Shown here piece after piece: positions 7,568 through 15,618 of a DNA stretch of 15,618 nucleotides (position 1 is the stretch's first letter; each line of letters opens with the position of its first letter). Where the stretch lies: positions 1 through 15,618 of the forward strand of contig JAOZMU010000022.1 in the NCBI GenBank assembly GCA_029934165.1, written 5' to 3'. A program made the position numbers and the translations under genes. The stretch is from Bacteroidales bacterium. Its GTDB lineage: Bacteria; Bacteroidota; Bacteroidia; Bacteroidales; JAOZMU01. The notes beneath the pieces were generated by a model that searched no databases, was not told the origin of the DNA, and was given only the letters and a program-made list of their open reading frames with translations.

Positions 7568-7627
7568 AACAAAAATAAACTTTACACTTTTTACCGATTT
7601 TGGAAACTCTATTTTTTGTATCATAGA

Positions 7628-7691
7628 AGCCAACTGAAGTTGGCTGATAGAACTTTGATTGTTAGTATTTTCCACTAACTAAAGTTAGTGG
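7628..7691. repeat. Pair of REP-like hairpins
   Basis: Two short perfect hairpins 26 bp apart: AGCCAAC-TGAA-GTTGGCT (7628-7645) and CCACTAAC-TAAA-GTTAGTGG (7672-7691), each with a four-base loop. The bases after the second (GTTGGGCT, 7691-7698) could also pair with the first arm. Small paired palindromes of this kind are the form of REP/BIME elements mobilised by IS200-like (RAYT) transposases; none is encoded here. They lie 62 bp beyond the argS stop. The rest of 7299-7752 is AT-rich with nothing further recognised. Confidence 0.6.
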
Positions 7692-7752
7692 TTGGGCTTA
7701 TAAAAAAACCAAACTTTATTTTTATAGCTTTACTAACGGGGCGTGGATGGCT

Positions 7753-9549
7753 TTACATTTTTTCGGGGACTTCCATGCCGAGTAGTCCTGTCGCTTTTTT
7801 TATTGTCTGTGCGCAAGTACGCGATAATGCGATGCGAAAGTTGCGCAAATCGGCATTTTCTTCTTTCAAAACAGGGCAGTCGTGGTAGAATTGGTTGTAT
7901 TCTTTCGTCAGTTCGTAAACATAGTTTGCAATGGTTGCGGGACTATGATTTTCGGCTGCTTCGGCGATTGTTTCTCGAAATCTGTAAATTTGTTGTATTA
8001 AACCTAACTCGCTCTTATTGAGCAAATTGAACATCTCGACCGAAAGTTCATTTGTTTCGTTTTCGGCTTTTCGCAACATCGACAAAATTCGCACATAGGT
8101 ATATTGTATGAATGGTCCCGTGTTTCCGTTGAAATCTATTGATTCTTCAGGGTTGAAGAGCATTTTTCTTTTTGGGTCGACGCGCAGAATAAAATATTTC
8201 AGTGCGCCCAAAGCAACTTTGCGAAAAACCTCGTTGGCTTGGTCGTTTGAGAGTTCGTCCAATTTGCCCAATTCGAGCGATGTTTTTCGGGCCGTTTCAA
8301 TCATCTCTTCAATCAAATGGTCAGCATCGACAACTTTTCCCTCGCGCGATTTCATTTTTCCTTGTGGCAGTTCCACCATTCCGTACGAAAGATGGTTGAG
8401 CCGTTTTGCCCAGTCGTAGCCCAAACGTTTTAGGACTATTGCGAGAACTTTGAAATGGTAATCTTGCTCATTACCAACAACATAAATATGTTCGTCGAAG
8501 TCAAAATCTTTGTATCGCTCAATTGCCGTCCCAATATCTTGCGTCATGTAAACCGATGTTCCGTCTGAACGCAGAAGTATTTTTTCGTCCAATCTGTCCG
8601 ATGTTAAATCTGCCCAAATAGATTTATCTGCTCTCTGTGTCAGCCAATTATAACGATGCGCCACCGAATCCAAAACCACGTTTCGTCCTTTTTTGTAGGT
8701 GTTCGATTCGTAATAAACCTTATCAAAATTTACGCCTAATGCTTTGTACGTAACATCAAAACCGGCATAAACCCAGCCATTCATCATCTCCCAAAGTTGG
8801 CGAGTTTCTTTGTTTCCGGCTTCCCACTGTCGCAACATTTCTTGCGCTTGGAGCATTAATGGAGCATTTTTTTGAGCAAATTCTTTTTCGTTGCCTTCTT
8901 CGATGAGCTTGCTTATTTCTTTTTTATACTCACTTTCAAACCTAACGTAAAGACTTCCAACGTAATGGTCGCCTTTGATATTCAGGTCTTTAGGTGTTTT
9001 TCCGTCGCCCCATTTTTCCCATGCCAGCATTGTTTTACAAATGTGGATACCACGGTCGTTTATCAGGTTTACTTTCACAATGTTTTTTCCGGCAGCTTTG
9101 AGAATTTCTGCAATAGAGTAGCCCAATAAATTATTCCTAATATGCCCAAGATGAAGCGGTTTGTTTGTGTTTGGCGACGAATATTCGATAACAATTTTTG
9201 GGGCATCGGCTGTTGGTGGCGTAAACCCAAAATTTTCTGCTTTTTGTATGCTTTGTAAAGCATTGAACCAGAATTGTTTTGTAATCGTAAGGTTCAAAAA
9301 ACCTTTAATGACATTATAATTTTCGATGTGTTCGTAGTTTTTGAGATATTCGCCAAGCTCCTCGGCTGTTTGTTCGGGGCGTTTCTTAGATAGTCGCAGC
9401 AAAGGAAAAACTACGACCGTAAAATCACCGTCAAATTCTTTTCGTGTGCGTTGAATTTGAATCATTTTGCTGTTTACCTCCTTAATATTGTAAACAGCTT
9501 TTATCGCAGTTGAAATTTGATTGTGTAATAATTCTTCAATATTGAGCAT
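7753..9549 (-). CDS. argS: Arginyl-tRNA synthetase
   Basis: A 598-residue class I aminoacyl-tRNA synthetase that charges tRNA-Arg with arginine using ATP; cytoplasmic and essential. The N-terminal Add-1 domain (about 1-100) precedes the catalytic core with the HIGH signature as HLGH (133-136, in SSPNTNKPLHLGHIRNN). Further landmarks are IWADLTSDRLDEKILLRSDG and VYMTQDIG, both standard in ArgS, and the KMSKS-equivalent GKMKSREG (397-404). The DALR anticodon-binding domain starts near GPFIQYTYVR (478) and the protein ends LLGMEVPEKM, the usual ArgS ending. Full length, with no missing motif. ATG at 9549. Gaps of 261 bp upstream and several hundred downstream suggest its own transcript. Confidence 0.98.
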   Translation of the reverse strand: MLNIEELLHNQISTAIKAVYNIKEVNSKMIQIQRTRKEFDGDFTVVVFPLLRLSKKRPEQTAEELGEYLKNYEHIENYNVIKGFLNLTITKQFWFNALQSIQKAENFGFTPPTADAPKIVIEYSSPNTNKPLHLGHIRNNLLGYSIAEILKAAGKNIVKVNLINDRGIHICKTMLAWEKWGDGKTPKDLNIKGDHYVGSLYVRFESEYKKEISKLIEEGNEKEFAQKNAPLMLQAQEMLRQWEAGNKETRQLWEMMNGWVYAGFDVTYKALGVNFDKVYYESNTYKKGRNVVLDSVAHRYNWLTQRADKSIWADLTSDRLDEKILLRSDGTSVYMTQDIGTAIERYKDFDFDEHIYVVGNEQDYHFKVLAIVLKRLGYDWAKRLNHLSYGMVELPQGKMKSREGKVVDADHLIEEMIETARKTSLELGKLDELSNDQANEVFRKVALGALKYFILRVDPKRKMLFNPEESIDFNGNTGPFIQYTYVRILSMLRKAENETNELSVEMFNLLNKSELGLIQQIYRFRETIAEAAENHSPATIANYVYELTKEYNQFYHDCPVLKEENADLRNFRIALSRTCAQTIKKATGLLGMEVPEKM

Positions 9550-9560
9550 AATATTTTCTT

Positions 9561-9600
9561 AATAAGTAAAATAAATTTCATAATAAAAACCATCAGGCGT
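9561..9600 (-). repeat. Possible degenerate third copy of the dispersed repeat
   Basis: On the minus strand, just before the argS start, ACGCCTGAT (9592-9600) is followed by a GGTTTTTATTAT stretch and AAATTTATTTTACT (9565-9578). Both end blocks occur in the same order in copy B; the middle third of the repeat is missing. AT-richness makes part of the match cheap. Confidence 0.4.
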
Positions 9601-9810
9601 TAGTCAAATCATAAGTACTCTAAGTCCTTGCACTTTTTTATCTTGAGACAACGATTTATTATTTGACAGAAAACCAGCAACAAACAGCAAATAATGGTAT
9701 AGGTTATTTTAATCTTCGTTCTAAGGTGTGGTTTTTTAATTAATTGTATAGAAGTTATTTAACGGTTTTAATATTGATTAACCACTCCGAGACTTTATGG
9801 AAACGAAAAA

Positions 9811-10308
9811 CTATTGTGTAGCCATTTTGTCGAGCTGTTTCGAGAATTGTTTTTCAACATCTTTTCCTCGCACTTCTTTTATAAAATCGTCCCAAAGATG
9901 TGTTTGCTTATCTTTTTTCAGCCTTGCATAAATTACAGCACGATTTTTTGCTATGCTTGTTACGATGATTTTCAGCGACTTGAGTTTATTAGATTGTAGC
10001 TCGGCGATTTCTTGCTTTGAGTATTGAGAATGAATATCTTTGTGAATTGGTGCAATAATATAATCGCACATTTTCGGATTTTCTTTTCTAATGCAGTGTT
10101 TTTCATGCAGTTCGTCCATGATGAATCTATCGTTGCCCCAGTCGAGCAATCCACCTTCGTAGAAAAACAAAAAATATGCTGCCACTGCAATAATTCCTAA
10201 TAGAACAATTAATCGTCCTAAACTCTTGGCAATGAACCTAATAATTGCAATTACTACAATCAGGATAATTGCACCAATGATGATATTTTTTAAGTTTGTT
10301 GGTTCCAT
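9811..10308 (-). CDS. Hypothetical two-TM protein with a cysteine pair
   Basis: A 165-residue protein of no family that I recognise. Two hydrophobic helices (about 8-26 and 31-50) are joined by a basic turn, RFIAKSLGR; by the positive-inside rule that turn is cytoplasmic, placing both ends outside the cytoplasm. The C-terminal part (about 55-165) is soluble, charged and probably helical, with two cysteines in C-x8-C spacing (C72, C81: HCIRKENPKMCDY) that could form a disulfide in the periplasm. It starts at ATG 10308, 62 bp after the stop of the response regulator-cyclase gene on the same strand, so co-transcription is likely. A role in that signalling locus is only a guess from position. Confidence 0.75.
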   Translation of the reverse strand: MEPTNLKNIIIGAIILIVVIAIIRFIAKSLGRLIVLLGIIAVAAYFLFFYEGGLLDWGNDRFIMDELHEKHCIRKENPKMCDYIIAPIHKDIHSQYSKQEIAELQSNKLKSLKIIVTSIAKNRAVIYARLKKDKQTHLWDDFIKEVRGKDVEKQFSKQLDKMATQ

Positions 10309-10370
10309 TTTTTTTTATAAATAATAAACACTAAATGCTATTTAATTGAGAATAAATAAGTTATGCCAGA

Positions 10371-11537
10371 TTAATATTCAGATAGAATTTCCATAAATCG
10401 TTTATTCGGAAAAACGCCTTCTTCGTCCAGAGCATATTCTGTTTTCAATCCGTTGACAAAATACATATCAATTTCGCCCTTGTTTTTTGCTTTCACTTTT
10501 CCGCGATAAGTACAATCAAATAAGTGCTTTACGTATTTATATGTGTCGCCCGAAATGTTCACTTTTCCGCCCTGTCCGGCAGACTCCATTCGGCTGGCGG
10601 TGTTGACGGTATCGCCCCAAACATCGTAGGCAAATTTTTTCTTGCCAATAACGCCAGCAATAGCAGGTCCGGTGTGTATTCCGAGCCGTAAATCCCACGG
10701 AAGTTGGTTCATGGTGCGTTTTACTTGGTTATAATCCGATACAAATTTTTGAATTTTCAAGCCGGCAAGCACAATATCAATCGGGTTACTTTTGTTTCGT
10801 AGTGGTAATCCGCCCACGCACATATACGCATCGCCAATGGTTTTTATCTTTTCAACGTAATGCTTCTCAATGGTTTCATCGAATTTCTCGAAATAAGTGC
10901 CAAGCTCTTTAATTAGCTCTTTGAAAGATAGTTGCTCGGAAATTTGTGTGAAATTCATAAAATCCGTAAACAAAACCGAAACTCGCCGGTAATGTTTTGA
11001 ATCTGCATATCCTTTATTTTTAAGCTGTTCCGCAATTTCATACGGCAAGATATTTTGCAGAAGCGCATCGGTTTTTTGTTTTTCTTCTTCGAGCTTTGTT
11101 TTTTGTATAGCAAGAATTTCTTGCTGACGTTCCAGTTCATCGGATTGCTGAATGAGTTCCTTCAGTAACTTATTGAAAACCAGCGCAGATTTCACTCGCA
11201 CCAAAAGCTCTGTTTTGTCAATAGGTTTGTGAATATAGTCCGTTGCACCGTTTTCAAAAGCCTCGGACAAGTTTTTACTCGAGGTAATCATTATGATAGG
11301 AATGTCTTTTGTTCGCTCGTCAGTTTTTAGTGTTTGGAGAGCTTCAAACCCGTCCATAACAGGCATTTCCCAATCCATTAATATAATGTCTGGTTGGCGA
11401 TGCAGTGCTATTTCGCAGGCTTGTTTTCCGTTTTCGGCTGTGATGACACTATATTTATCTATCACAGACTCGAATACGTTTTTTATAAGAGATAAAATCA
11501 GCTTACTGTCATCGACAACGAGTATTGAATATTTCAT
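10371..11537 (-). CDS. Response regulator fused to class III adenylate cyclase
   Basis: A 388-residue cytoplasmic protein. Residues 1-122 are a receiver domain with acidic pair D9/D10, phospho-acceptor D55 (ILMDWEMPVMDG), T85 and K104. Residues about 124-160 form a coiled coil. Residues about 165-365 are a class III nucleotide cyclase domain. It carries both metal aspartates (D192 in LFTDF, D236 in TIGDAYM), the adenine-selecting pair (K232 in EKIKTIGD, D305 in YDVWGD) and the transition-state N312 and R316 (VNTASRME). The complete set predicts an active homodimeric enzyme making cAMP, not cGMP, under control of phosphorylation by an unseen histidine kinase. It lies 212 bp downstream of the RsbW-like gene, and a shared motif upstream hints at its own promoter. 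Confidence 0.92.
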   Translation of the reverse strand: MKYSILVVDDSKLILSLIKNVFESVIDKYSVITAENGKQACEIALHRQPDIILMDWEMPVMDGFEALQTLKTDERTKDIPIIMITSSKNLSEAFENGATDYIHKPIDKTELLVRVKSALVFNKLLKELIQQSDELERQQEILAIQKTKLEEEKQKTDALLQNILPYEIAEQLKNKGYADSKHYRRVSVLFTDFMNFTQISEQLSFKELIKELGTYFEKFDETIEKHYVEKIKTIGDAYMCVGGLPLRNKSNPIDIVLAGLKIQKFVSDYNQVKRTMNQLPWDLRLGIHTGPAIAGVIGKKKFAYDVWGDTVNTASRMESAGQGGKVNISGDTYKYVKHLFDCTYRGKVKAKNKGEIDMYFVNGLKTEYALDEEGVFPNKRFMEILSEY

Positions 11538-11678
11538 TGGCTAAAATCTATTTCATTGTGAAGTTGTATTTTTACCTTATTTTTGTCGCTAAAATCATGC
11601 CAATCAAGGTTATAACTATTATGCGTTTAATCATCTGCGTTTGCCAAGAAACAATATGTATTAAATTAGGTCAACAGG

Positions 11679-11699
11679 GTTTATTCATGAAAAATTATC
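11679..11699 (-). promoter_or_regulatory. Shared 21-nt motif upstream of the cyclase gene
   Basis: On the minus strand this reads GATAA, then a T-run, then the palindrome TTCATGAA and TAAAC. It matches 15564-15584 at 20 of 21 positions in the same orientation. It lies about 140-160 nt upstream of the cyclase ATG, in the 212-bp gap after the RsbW-like gene. An operator or promoter part is possible. Confidence 0.35.
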
Positions 11700-11749
11700 A
11701 TTACTGTCGGTATCATAAGTATAAATTTATGTCGAAAACAAGCGGAAAG

Positions 11750-12145
11750 CTAAGTATTAAAAACTATTGTTAATACTTTTCCTCCTTCCGAGTAGGTTAC
11801 TTTGCTCGCTAATTTTCGCATCAGGTACACTCCTCTCCCATTGGGACGCTCGATATTTCTTGGCAAAGTTGGGTCTGGAATCTCGTTTATCTCGAACCCG
11901 CTGCCTTCATCTCGAATTGTAAATACCAGTTTTCTACTCAATATTTCGCAAGAGATACGGACACACTTGGATTTGTCTTCGTAATTTCCGTGTTTTATCG
12001 CATTGGACACCGCCTCGATGATTGTTACCAAAACATTGCCGTATAACTCGACGCTCAGGTTGGATATTTCGGACACTTCATCTACCAATTTCTCGGCAAT
12101 CGAAATGTTGTCTATCGAAGATGTAAATATATATTCTTTTTTCAT
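11750..12145 (-). CDS. RsbW-like ATP-binding protein (HATPase_c_2, anti-sigma/serine kinase type)
   Basis: A GHKL-fold single-domain protein of 131 residues from ATG 12145, the usual RsbW/SpoIIAB size. An upstream in-frame TTG at 12169 would add eight residues, but the ATG version starts like family members (MKKEYIFTSSIDNISIAEKL) and is preferred. The N-box is IIEAVSNAIKHGN (E44, N48), the G1 box is RDEGSGF (D79, G81, G83) and the G2 box is NGRGVYLMRKLA (102-113). Family members bind and block a sigma factor or phosphorylate an STAS-domain antagonist; others pair with SpoIIE phosphatases. No STAS, sigma or intact SpoIIE gene lies nearby. The start lies 42 bp beyond the DUF4175 stop, so the two are very likely co-transcribed. 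Confidence 0.87.
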   Translation of the reverse strand: MKKEYIFTSSIDNISIAEKLVDEVSEISNLSVELYGNVLVTIIEAVSNAIKHGNYEDKSKCVRISCEILSRKLVFTIRDEGSGFEINEIPDPTLPRNIERPNGRGVYLMRKLASKVTYSEGGKVLTIVFNT

Positions 12146-12186
12146 CAGCTTAAATTCATCAAATTTCAAAGCGATTTTTCTGAAAT

Positions 12187-15100
12187 TTATTCCTCGTCAA
12201 GTTTCAGAAGATACTTTCCGTACATACTTTTATAAAAATTAATCATTTTAATATCCGTAGTTTTCAAATTTTCGATGAATATAGAATTTTCCTTTTGCTT
12301 CTTAAAAATATCTTTCGGATTCTTTGGTTTTAAATCCTTTCCTTCGGTCGATTTTCTTTTCTTATCTGTTTCGCGCTCGTTCTCAGCATTTTCGGCTTCG
12401 AGAAGTCGCGTCTCTATTTTCTGCTGACGCTTAATCATTTCTGGCGTAATCTGCTTGTTTACAATATCTCTTTCGTTCTGCTCTATCATCTTCCGAATTT
12501 CGTGCAACTTTTTCGAAGTCTCTGGGCTTATGGTACTTCCGTTTTGTAAGTCTTGCAACATTTTATTCATCATCTCTTGCTCGGCAAGCATTTTTGCTAA
12601 TTGTTTGCTCATCTGTCCTTTGCCCATTTTTCCGTCTTTCATCATCTGCATCATCTGCTCAAGTTGTTTTTTATACGACTCGTGCTGCTTGCGCATTTCG
12701 GATAACGAAGGCATATTTCCCTTTCCGGGTTTTGGTTTTCCGGCTCCGGGCATTCCGCTCCCCGATTGGTTTTGCATCTGATCCAAGGCTTCGGATAATA
12801 ACAAAGCCAAATTATTTGCTGCGGTCATCACGGTTTGCTGGCTGACATAAATTTGTCGCGACCAACGCTCTTCCATATCATCTAAAATGCTTTTTATATT
12901 TCTGTTTATCGTCGCCAATTCTTTGTTCACCGGTTGGGCAATTTGCGTTGTTCGTTTTGCAAGGGCAAGCAAAGAGTCGTTTATGACTTCAAAATCGTCG
13001 GCAAGGTTTTTTTGGTCTTTGAGCAATTTCAAAAACTGCGGATTACGTTTATCCAAACCTTTTAGCTTTGTTAAAACATTTTCCTGCCCAAACGAGAAAT
13101 CAATCAAATTGTCCAAAATCTGACGCAAATCATCTATATTCTCCGCGTTTTGTTCCATCGCATTTTGTTCCATCATCGACTGCATTTGCTTTGCCAGGGA
13201 CTTCATTTGTTTGGAAGATTTTTTCTGATTTTCGGAACTTTTTTGTTGCTTGCCATTTTCAATATTTTGCTGGCTTTGCTCCATTTCTTGCTCAATATCG
13301 CTCATCTCTTCCTCGAATTTTTCCATATCCATCGGATTAGATAGCTCTTCGTTTTTCTTTACTGCGTCTTCGTAGTCTTTCCGAATATCTTCAAACTCCT
13401 CTTTCTGTTCTTGCTGCTGCTGTTTCAACTCTTCTTCCGATTCCATTTTTTCATCTGTCTTCTCAGAAAGTTTGTCTTGCTCTTCGGAGAGTTTTTCGAG
13501 CCTGTCGATAGTTGAATTAACTTTTTGCTCAACCTCAAACTGCTTCAACAATTCTAACTCGCGGTCGAGTTGTTTTTGCAATTCATCGTACGACATTTCC
13601 ATTTTTTCGCTCAATTCATTCAGCTTTTTTGGGTCAAAATTTTCTTGCAATTCTTTGATTTCTTCCATCAATTTTTTCATCTCCTCGTCCATCAAACTCT
13701 CCAGAAGTGCTTCGATTTCTTTTTGCTTTTCGCGCATCTCCTTTTCTTCTTCGGTGAAAGTATTGACCATCTGGTTGTTATTCTTAAACTCATCTTTAAG
13801 CTGCTTTACAACCTGTTCCAAGGTTGTTTGCTTTTTCATTATCTCATTGAGCATCTTTGTTTTCTCCCACGACGACGAATTATTATTCACCATTTCTTCG
13901 CGAAGTTTGGAAATATCTTTCATTATTTCTTGGACAAGCTCCTGACTTTGTGCAACTTTCGATTGTACGCTTTCGTTTGCCTCCGTCGAGGCTTTCTGAA
14001 GCTCGCTACGCGAAGGGACTTTAAACTCGTAAACGCTTGATTTTGTTGATTTTGCGCCAGAAATTCCGTCATTATCCCAAACCTGAAAATAGTACGATAT
14101 TTTTTGGGAACTGTTTAGAGACAACTCAGCAAAATCGAAGGCAAAATAAAATTCCTGCGAAGTATTATTTACCTCAATCGGAATTGAAATTTGTTTTAAT
14201 ATTCCGGGTTTATTTTCTACTTCGCATTTAAACAAAAGTTTCGTAAACCCGTAATCATCAGTTAGTTTGCCGTTGAAATAATAAGTTGTCATGCTTGCCG
14301 AATCGCGCAACGAAACCAAATCTATCGCTGGAAACATATCAGGAATTACATTCAAAAAATATTTCAACATTGTTTCTTTTGCAAAAAATTCGTTATAGGC
14401 AGAAACCTTATAAACAGAACTTTCCATTAGTTTATGGTTTACAAAAAACAGCTCGTCTTTAATAATAGCTTTTTTTGTAAGGCTGTCGTTAAAAGAGACT
14501 TTCAACGAATCGGTATTTTCTGTTTTGAAATTCCACGACAATTTCGAACCATAAGGCACAGTGGCATCGCCCACGTTTTGATAGGTTTTTGCGGTGATTC
14601 CGGTGTAGGACGGCGGCACAATTGTTAGCTCAAAATCGAAAATTAGTGGCGTTGGTAGCACCGAAATTTCGTGCGTCAGAGATTGATAACCTCCTGCTTG
14701 AAATCTGATTTTCAGGCTGTTATTAATATTTTTAAATAAATATCGGAATTTACTTTTTGTTTGTTTATCCATATAAAAAACATTGCCACCAAACTCAATC
14801 GCCACTTCATCTGGCACAAAATCGCCTTCCATTCGTAGCTCAACCTCAAAGTCGCTACCGCGCTCAACGGCAAGAGAATCGTTCAACAAAACAAACGAAA
14901 AAGGAGCTTTAGGCACAAATTGTTCATCGTGATTTATGATGCGTGCCGTGCTTTCGCTGAAAATTGTAGGTGCAATAAAATAAATTGCAAGCCCGATGAG
15001 AATTGCAATGCCTAACATCTTCATATATCGCATATTATCGCGAAACTTGACGGCAGATTCAAACGGAATTGGCTTAATTTGTTGTATCCGTTGGTCGATG

Positions 15101-15498
15101 CTGGCGAGAAGAAGCTGTGGCGAAAAAGAACTATTTGACATACTATCGGCAAGCTCTAACGTGTTGAGTAATTTATCTTTAACGCTCGTAAAATGTTTTG
15201 AAATTATGCCCGCTGCCTGCTTGTGAGAAATGGTTTTTCCTATCTGGAAAAAATGTAACAAAGGCATAACAATATAATTTGCAACCACAACAACAAACAA
15301 GCTGATACTGAAATAGTAAATAGCTGTTCGCACGCTTGTGGAAAAATTGCCCAGATACTCGGCAACAGCAACAGAAATATAATAAAACAGAAAAATAGTA
15401 AGGCTCAAGAATAAACCCTTAAATACCTGATTTCTATAATATTTACGAATGAATAAATCTAATTTCCGAATAAGTAAATTATAATTGTTGCTTTCCAT
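12187..15498 (-). CDS. DUF4175 family large membrane protein with long coiled coil
   Basis: A 1103-residue protein, ATG at 15498. Two membrane helices (about 26-47 and 58-83) and a third (159-178) anchor it. Residues about 180-495 form a beta-rich, Ig-like extracytoplasmic region with PPSYTG (295-300), LTDDYGFTK and YYFQVWDNDGISG, phrases typical of DUF4175. Residues about 500-910 are charged coiled coil, very rich in E, K, Q and M. A Gly/Pro/Lys linker (912-931) precedes a Met/Gln-rich helical stretch and a basic C-terminal region. The family is common in Bacteroidota and its function is unknown. Its coupling to an RsbW-like kinase gene 42 bp downstream suggests an envelope sensor or scaffold (inference). 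The match is from recognition, not a search. Confidence 0.85.
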   Translation of the reverse strand: MESNNYNLLIRKLDLFIRKYYRNQVFKGLFLSLTIFLFYYISVAVAEYLGNFSTSVRTAIYYFSISLFVVVVANYIVMPLLHFFQIGKTISHKQAAGIISKHFTSVKDKLLNTLELADSMSNSSFSPQLLLASIDQRIQQIKPIPFESAVKFRDNMRYMKMLGIAILIGLAIYFIAPTIFSESTARIINHDEQFVPKAPFSFVLLNDSLAVERGSDFEVELRMEGDFVPDEVAIEFGGNVFYMDKQTKSKFRYLFKNINNSLKIRFQAGGYQSLTHEISVLPTPLIFDFELTIVPPSYTGITAKTYQNVGDATVPYGSKLSWNFKTENTDSLKVSFNDSLTKKAIIKDELFFVNHKLMESSVYKVSAYNEFFAKETMLKYFLNVIPDMFPAIDLVSLRDSASMTTYYFNGKLTDDYGFTKLLFKCEVENKPGILKQISIPIEVNNTSQEFYFAFDFAELSLNSSQKISYYFQVWDNDGISGAKSTKSSVYEFKVPSRSELQKASTEANESVQSKVAQSQELVQEIMKDISKLREEMVNNNSSSWEKTKMLNEIMKKQTTLEQVVKQLKDEFKNNNQMVNTFTEEEKEMREKQKEIEALLESLMDEEMKKLMEEIKELQENFDPKKLNELSEKMEMSYDELQKQLDRELELLKQFEVEQKVNSTIDRLEKLSEEQDKLSEKTDEKMESEEELKQQQQEQKEEFEDIRKDYEDAVKKNEELSNPMDMEKFEEEMSDIEQEMEQSQQNIENGKQQKSSENQKKSSKQMKSLAKQMQSMMEQNAMEQNAENIDDLRQILDNLIDFSFGQENVLTKLKGLDKRNPQFLKLLKDQKNLADDFEVINDSLLALAKRTTQIAQPVNKELATINRNIKSILDDMEERWSRQIYVSQQTVMTAANNLALLLSEALDQMQNQSGSGMPGAGKPKPGKGNMPSLSEMRKQHESYKKQLEQMMQMMKDGKMGKGQMSKQLAKMLAEQEMMNKMLQDLQNGSTISPETSKKLHEIRKMIEQNERDIVNKQITPEMIKRQQKIETRLLEAENAENERETDKKRKSTEGKDLKPKNPKDIFKKQKENSIFIENLKTTDIKMINFYKSMYGKYLLKLDEE

Positions 15499-15563
15499 TT
15501 TTCTAACTTTTTGTAAAAATTTCGTCCTATTAAATAAAACGAAAATATCTCAGGTTTAATATT

Positions 15564-15584
15564 GTTTATTCATGAAAATTTATC
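15564..15584 (-). promoter_or_regulatory. Shared 21-nt motif upstream of the DUF4175 gene
   Basis: Partner of 11679-11699, with one mismatch and the same orientation, 66-86 nt upstream of the DUF4175 ATG. The core is the 8-bp palindrome TTCATGAA after GATAA. Weaker similarity (GACA, nine bases further upstream) continues in both. It may mark a common transcription factor site for the two transcripts of this locus. Confidence 0.35.
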
Positions 15585-15618
15585 TGTTTTGTCAAACTGC
15601 TTGCTACAAAGGCGTTTT

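Noticed and set aside
12146..12169. TTG start adding eight residues to the RsbW-like protein
   Set aside because: The ATG at 12145 gives the standard family N-terminus; the extra residues look like leader sequence. Neither has a ribosome binding site to decide the matter.
12455..14040. Plus-strand open frames opposite the DUF4175 gene, rich in Phe, Ser and Leu
   Set aside because: They are antisense shadows of the Lys/Glu/Gln-rich coiled coil; the composition is the mirror of its codons.

Overview
This AT-rich window (about two thirds A+T by eye) comes from a member of the Bacteroidota. The evidence is gene content: a DUF4175 protein, a DUF2339/DUF3999 membrane pair, a CpsB/YwqE-type PHP phosphatase and a bacterial-type ArgS. 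There is also no Shine-Dalgarno-like sequence in front of the starts, which is usual for that phylum. Genus cannot be fixed from the sequence. All intact genes but one lie on the minus strand.

Layout, left to right. Positions 1-318 are non-coding and hold a gap-free 140-bp imperfect palindrome. Positions 319-5333 are a minus-strand cluster, read right to left: a PHP-type phosphatase, a decayed unknown gene (4103-4575, several nonsense codons and one frameshift), a DUF2339 multi-pass membrane protein, and a DUF3999 exported, membrane-anchored protein. Positions 5334-7752 are a repeat-rich island around the only plus-strand gene, a DUF2007-Usp-Usp protein. A ~100-bp repeat brackets that gene in direct orientation. 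Upstream of it is a short remnant that looks like the C-terminus of a SpoIIE/PP2C phosphatase; downstream are two terminators facing in opposite directions and a pair of REP-like hairpins.

Positions 7753-9549 encode arginyl-tRNA synthetase. Positions 9811-15498 hold four minus-strand genes, read right to left: a large DUF4175 coiled-coil membrane protein, an RsbW-like ATPase, a response regulator fused to a class III adenylate cyclase, and a small two-TM protein with a cysteine pair.

Working picture (inference): DUF4175, the RsbW-like kinase and the REC-cyclase form a signalling locus linking the envelope to partner switching and cAMP. A near-identical 21-nt motif lies upstream of both the DUF4175 gene and the cyclase gene and could be a shared regulatory site. 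No CRISPR array, tRNA, rRNA or intact transposase was seen.
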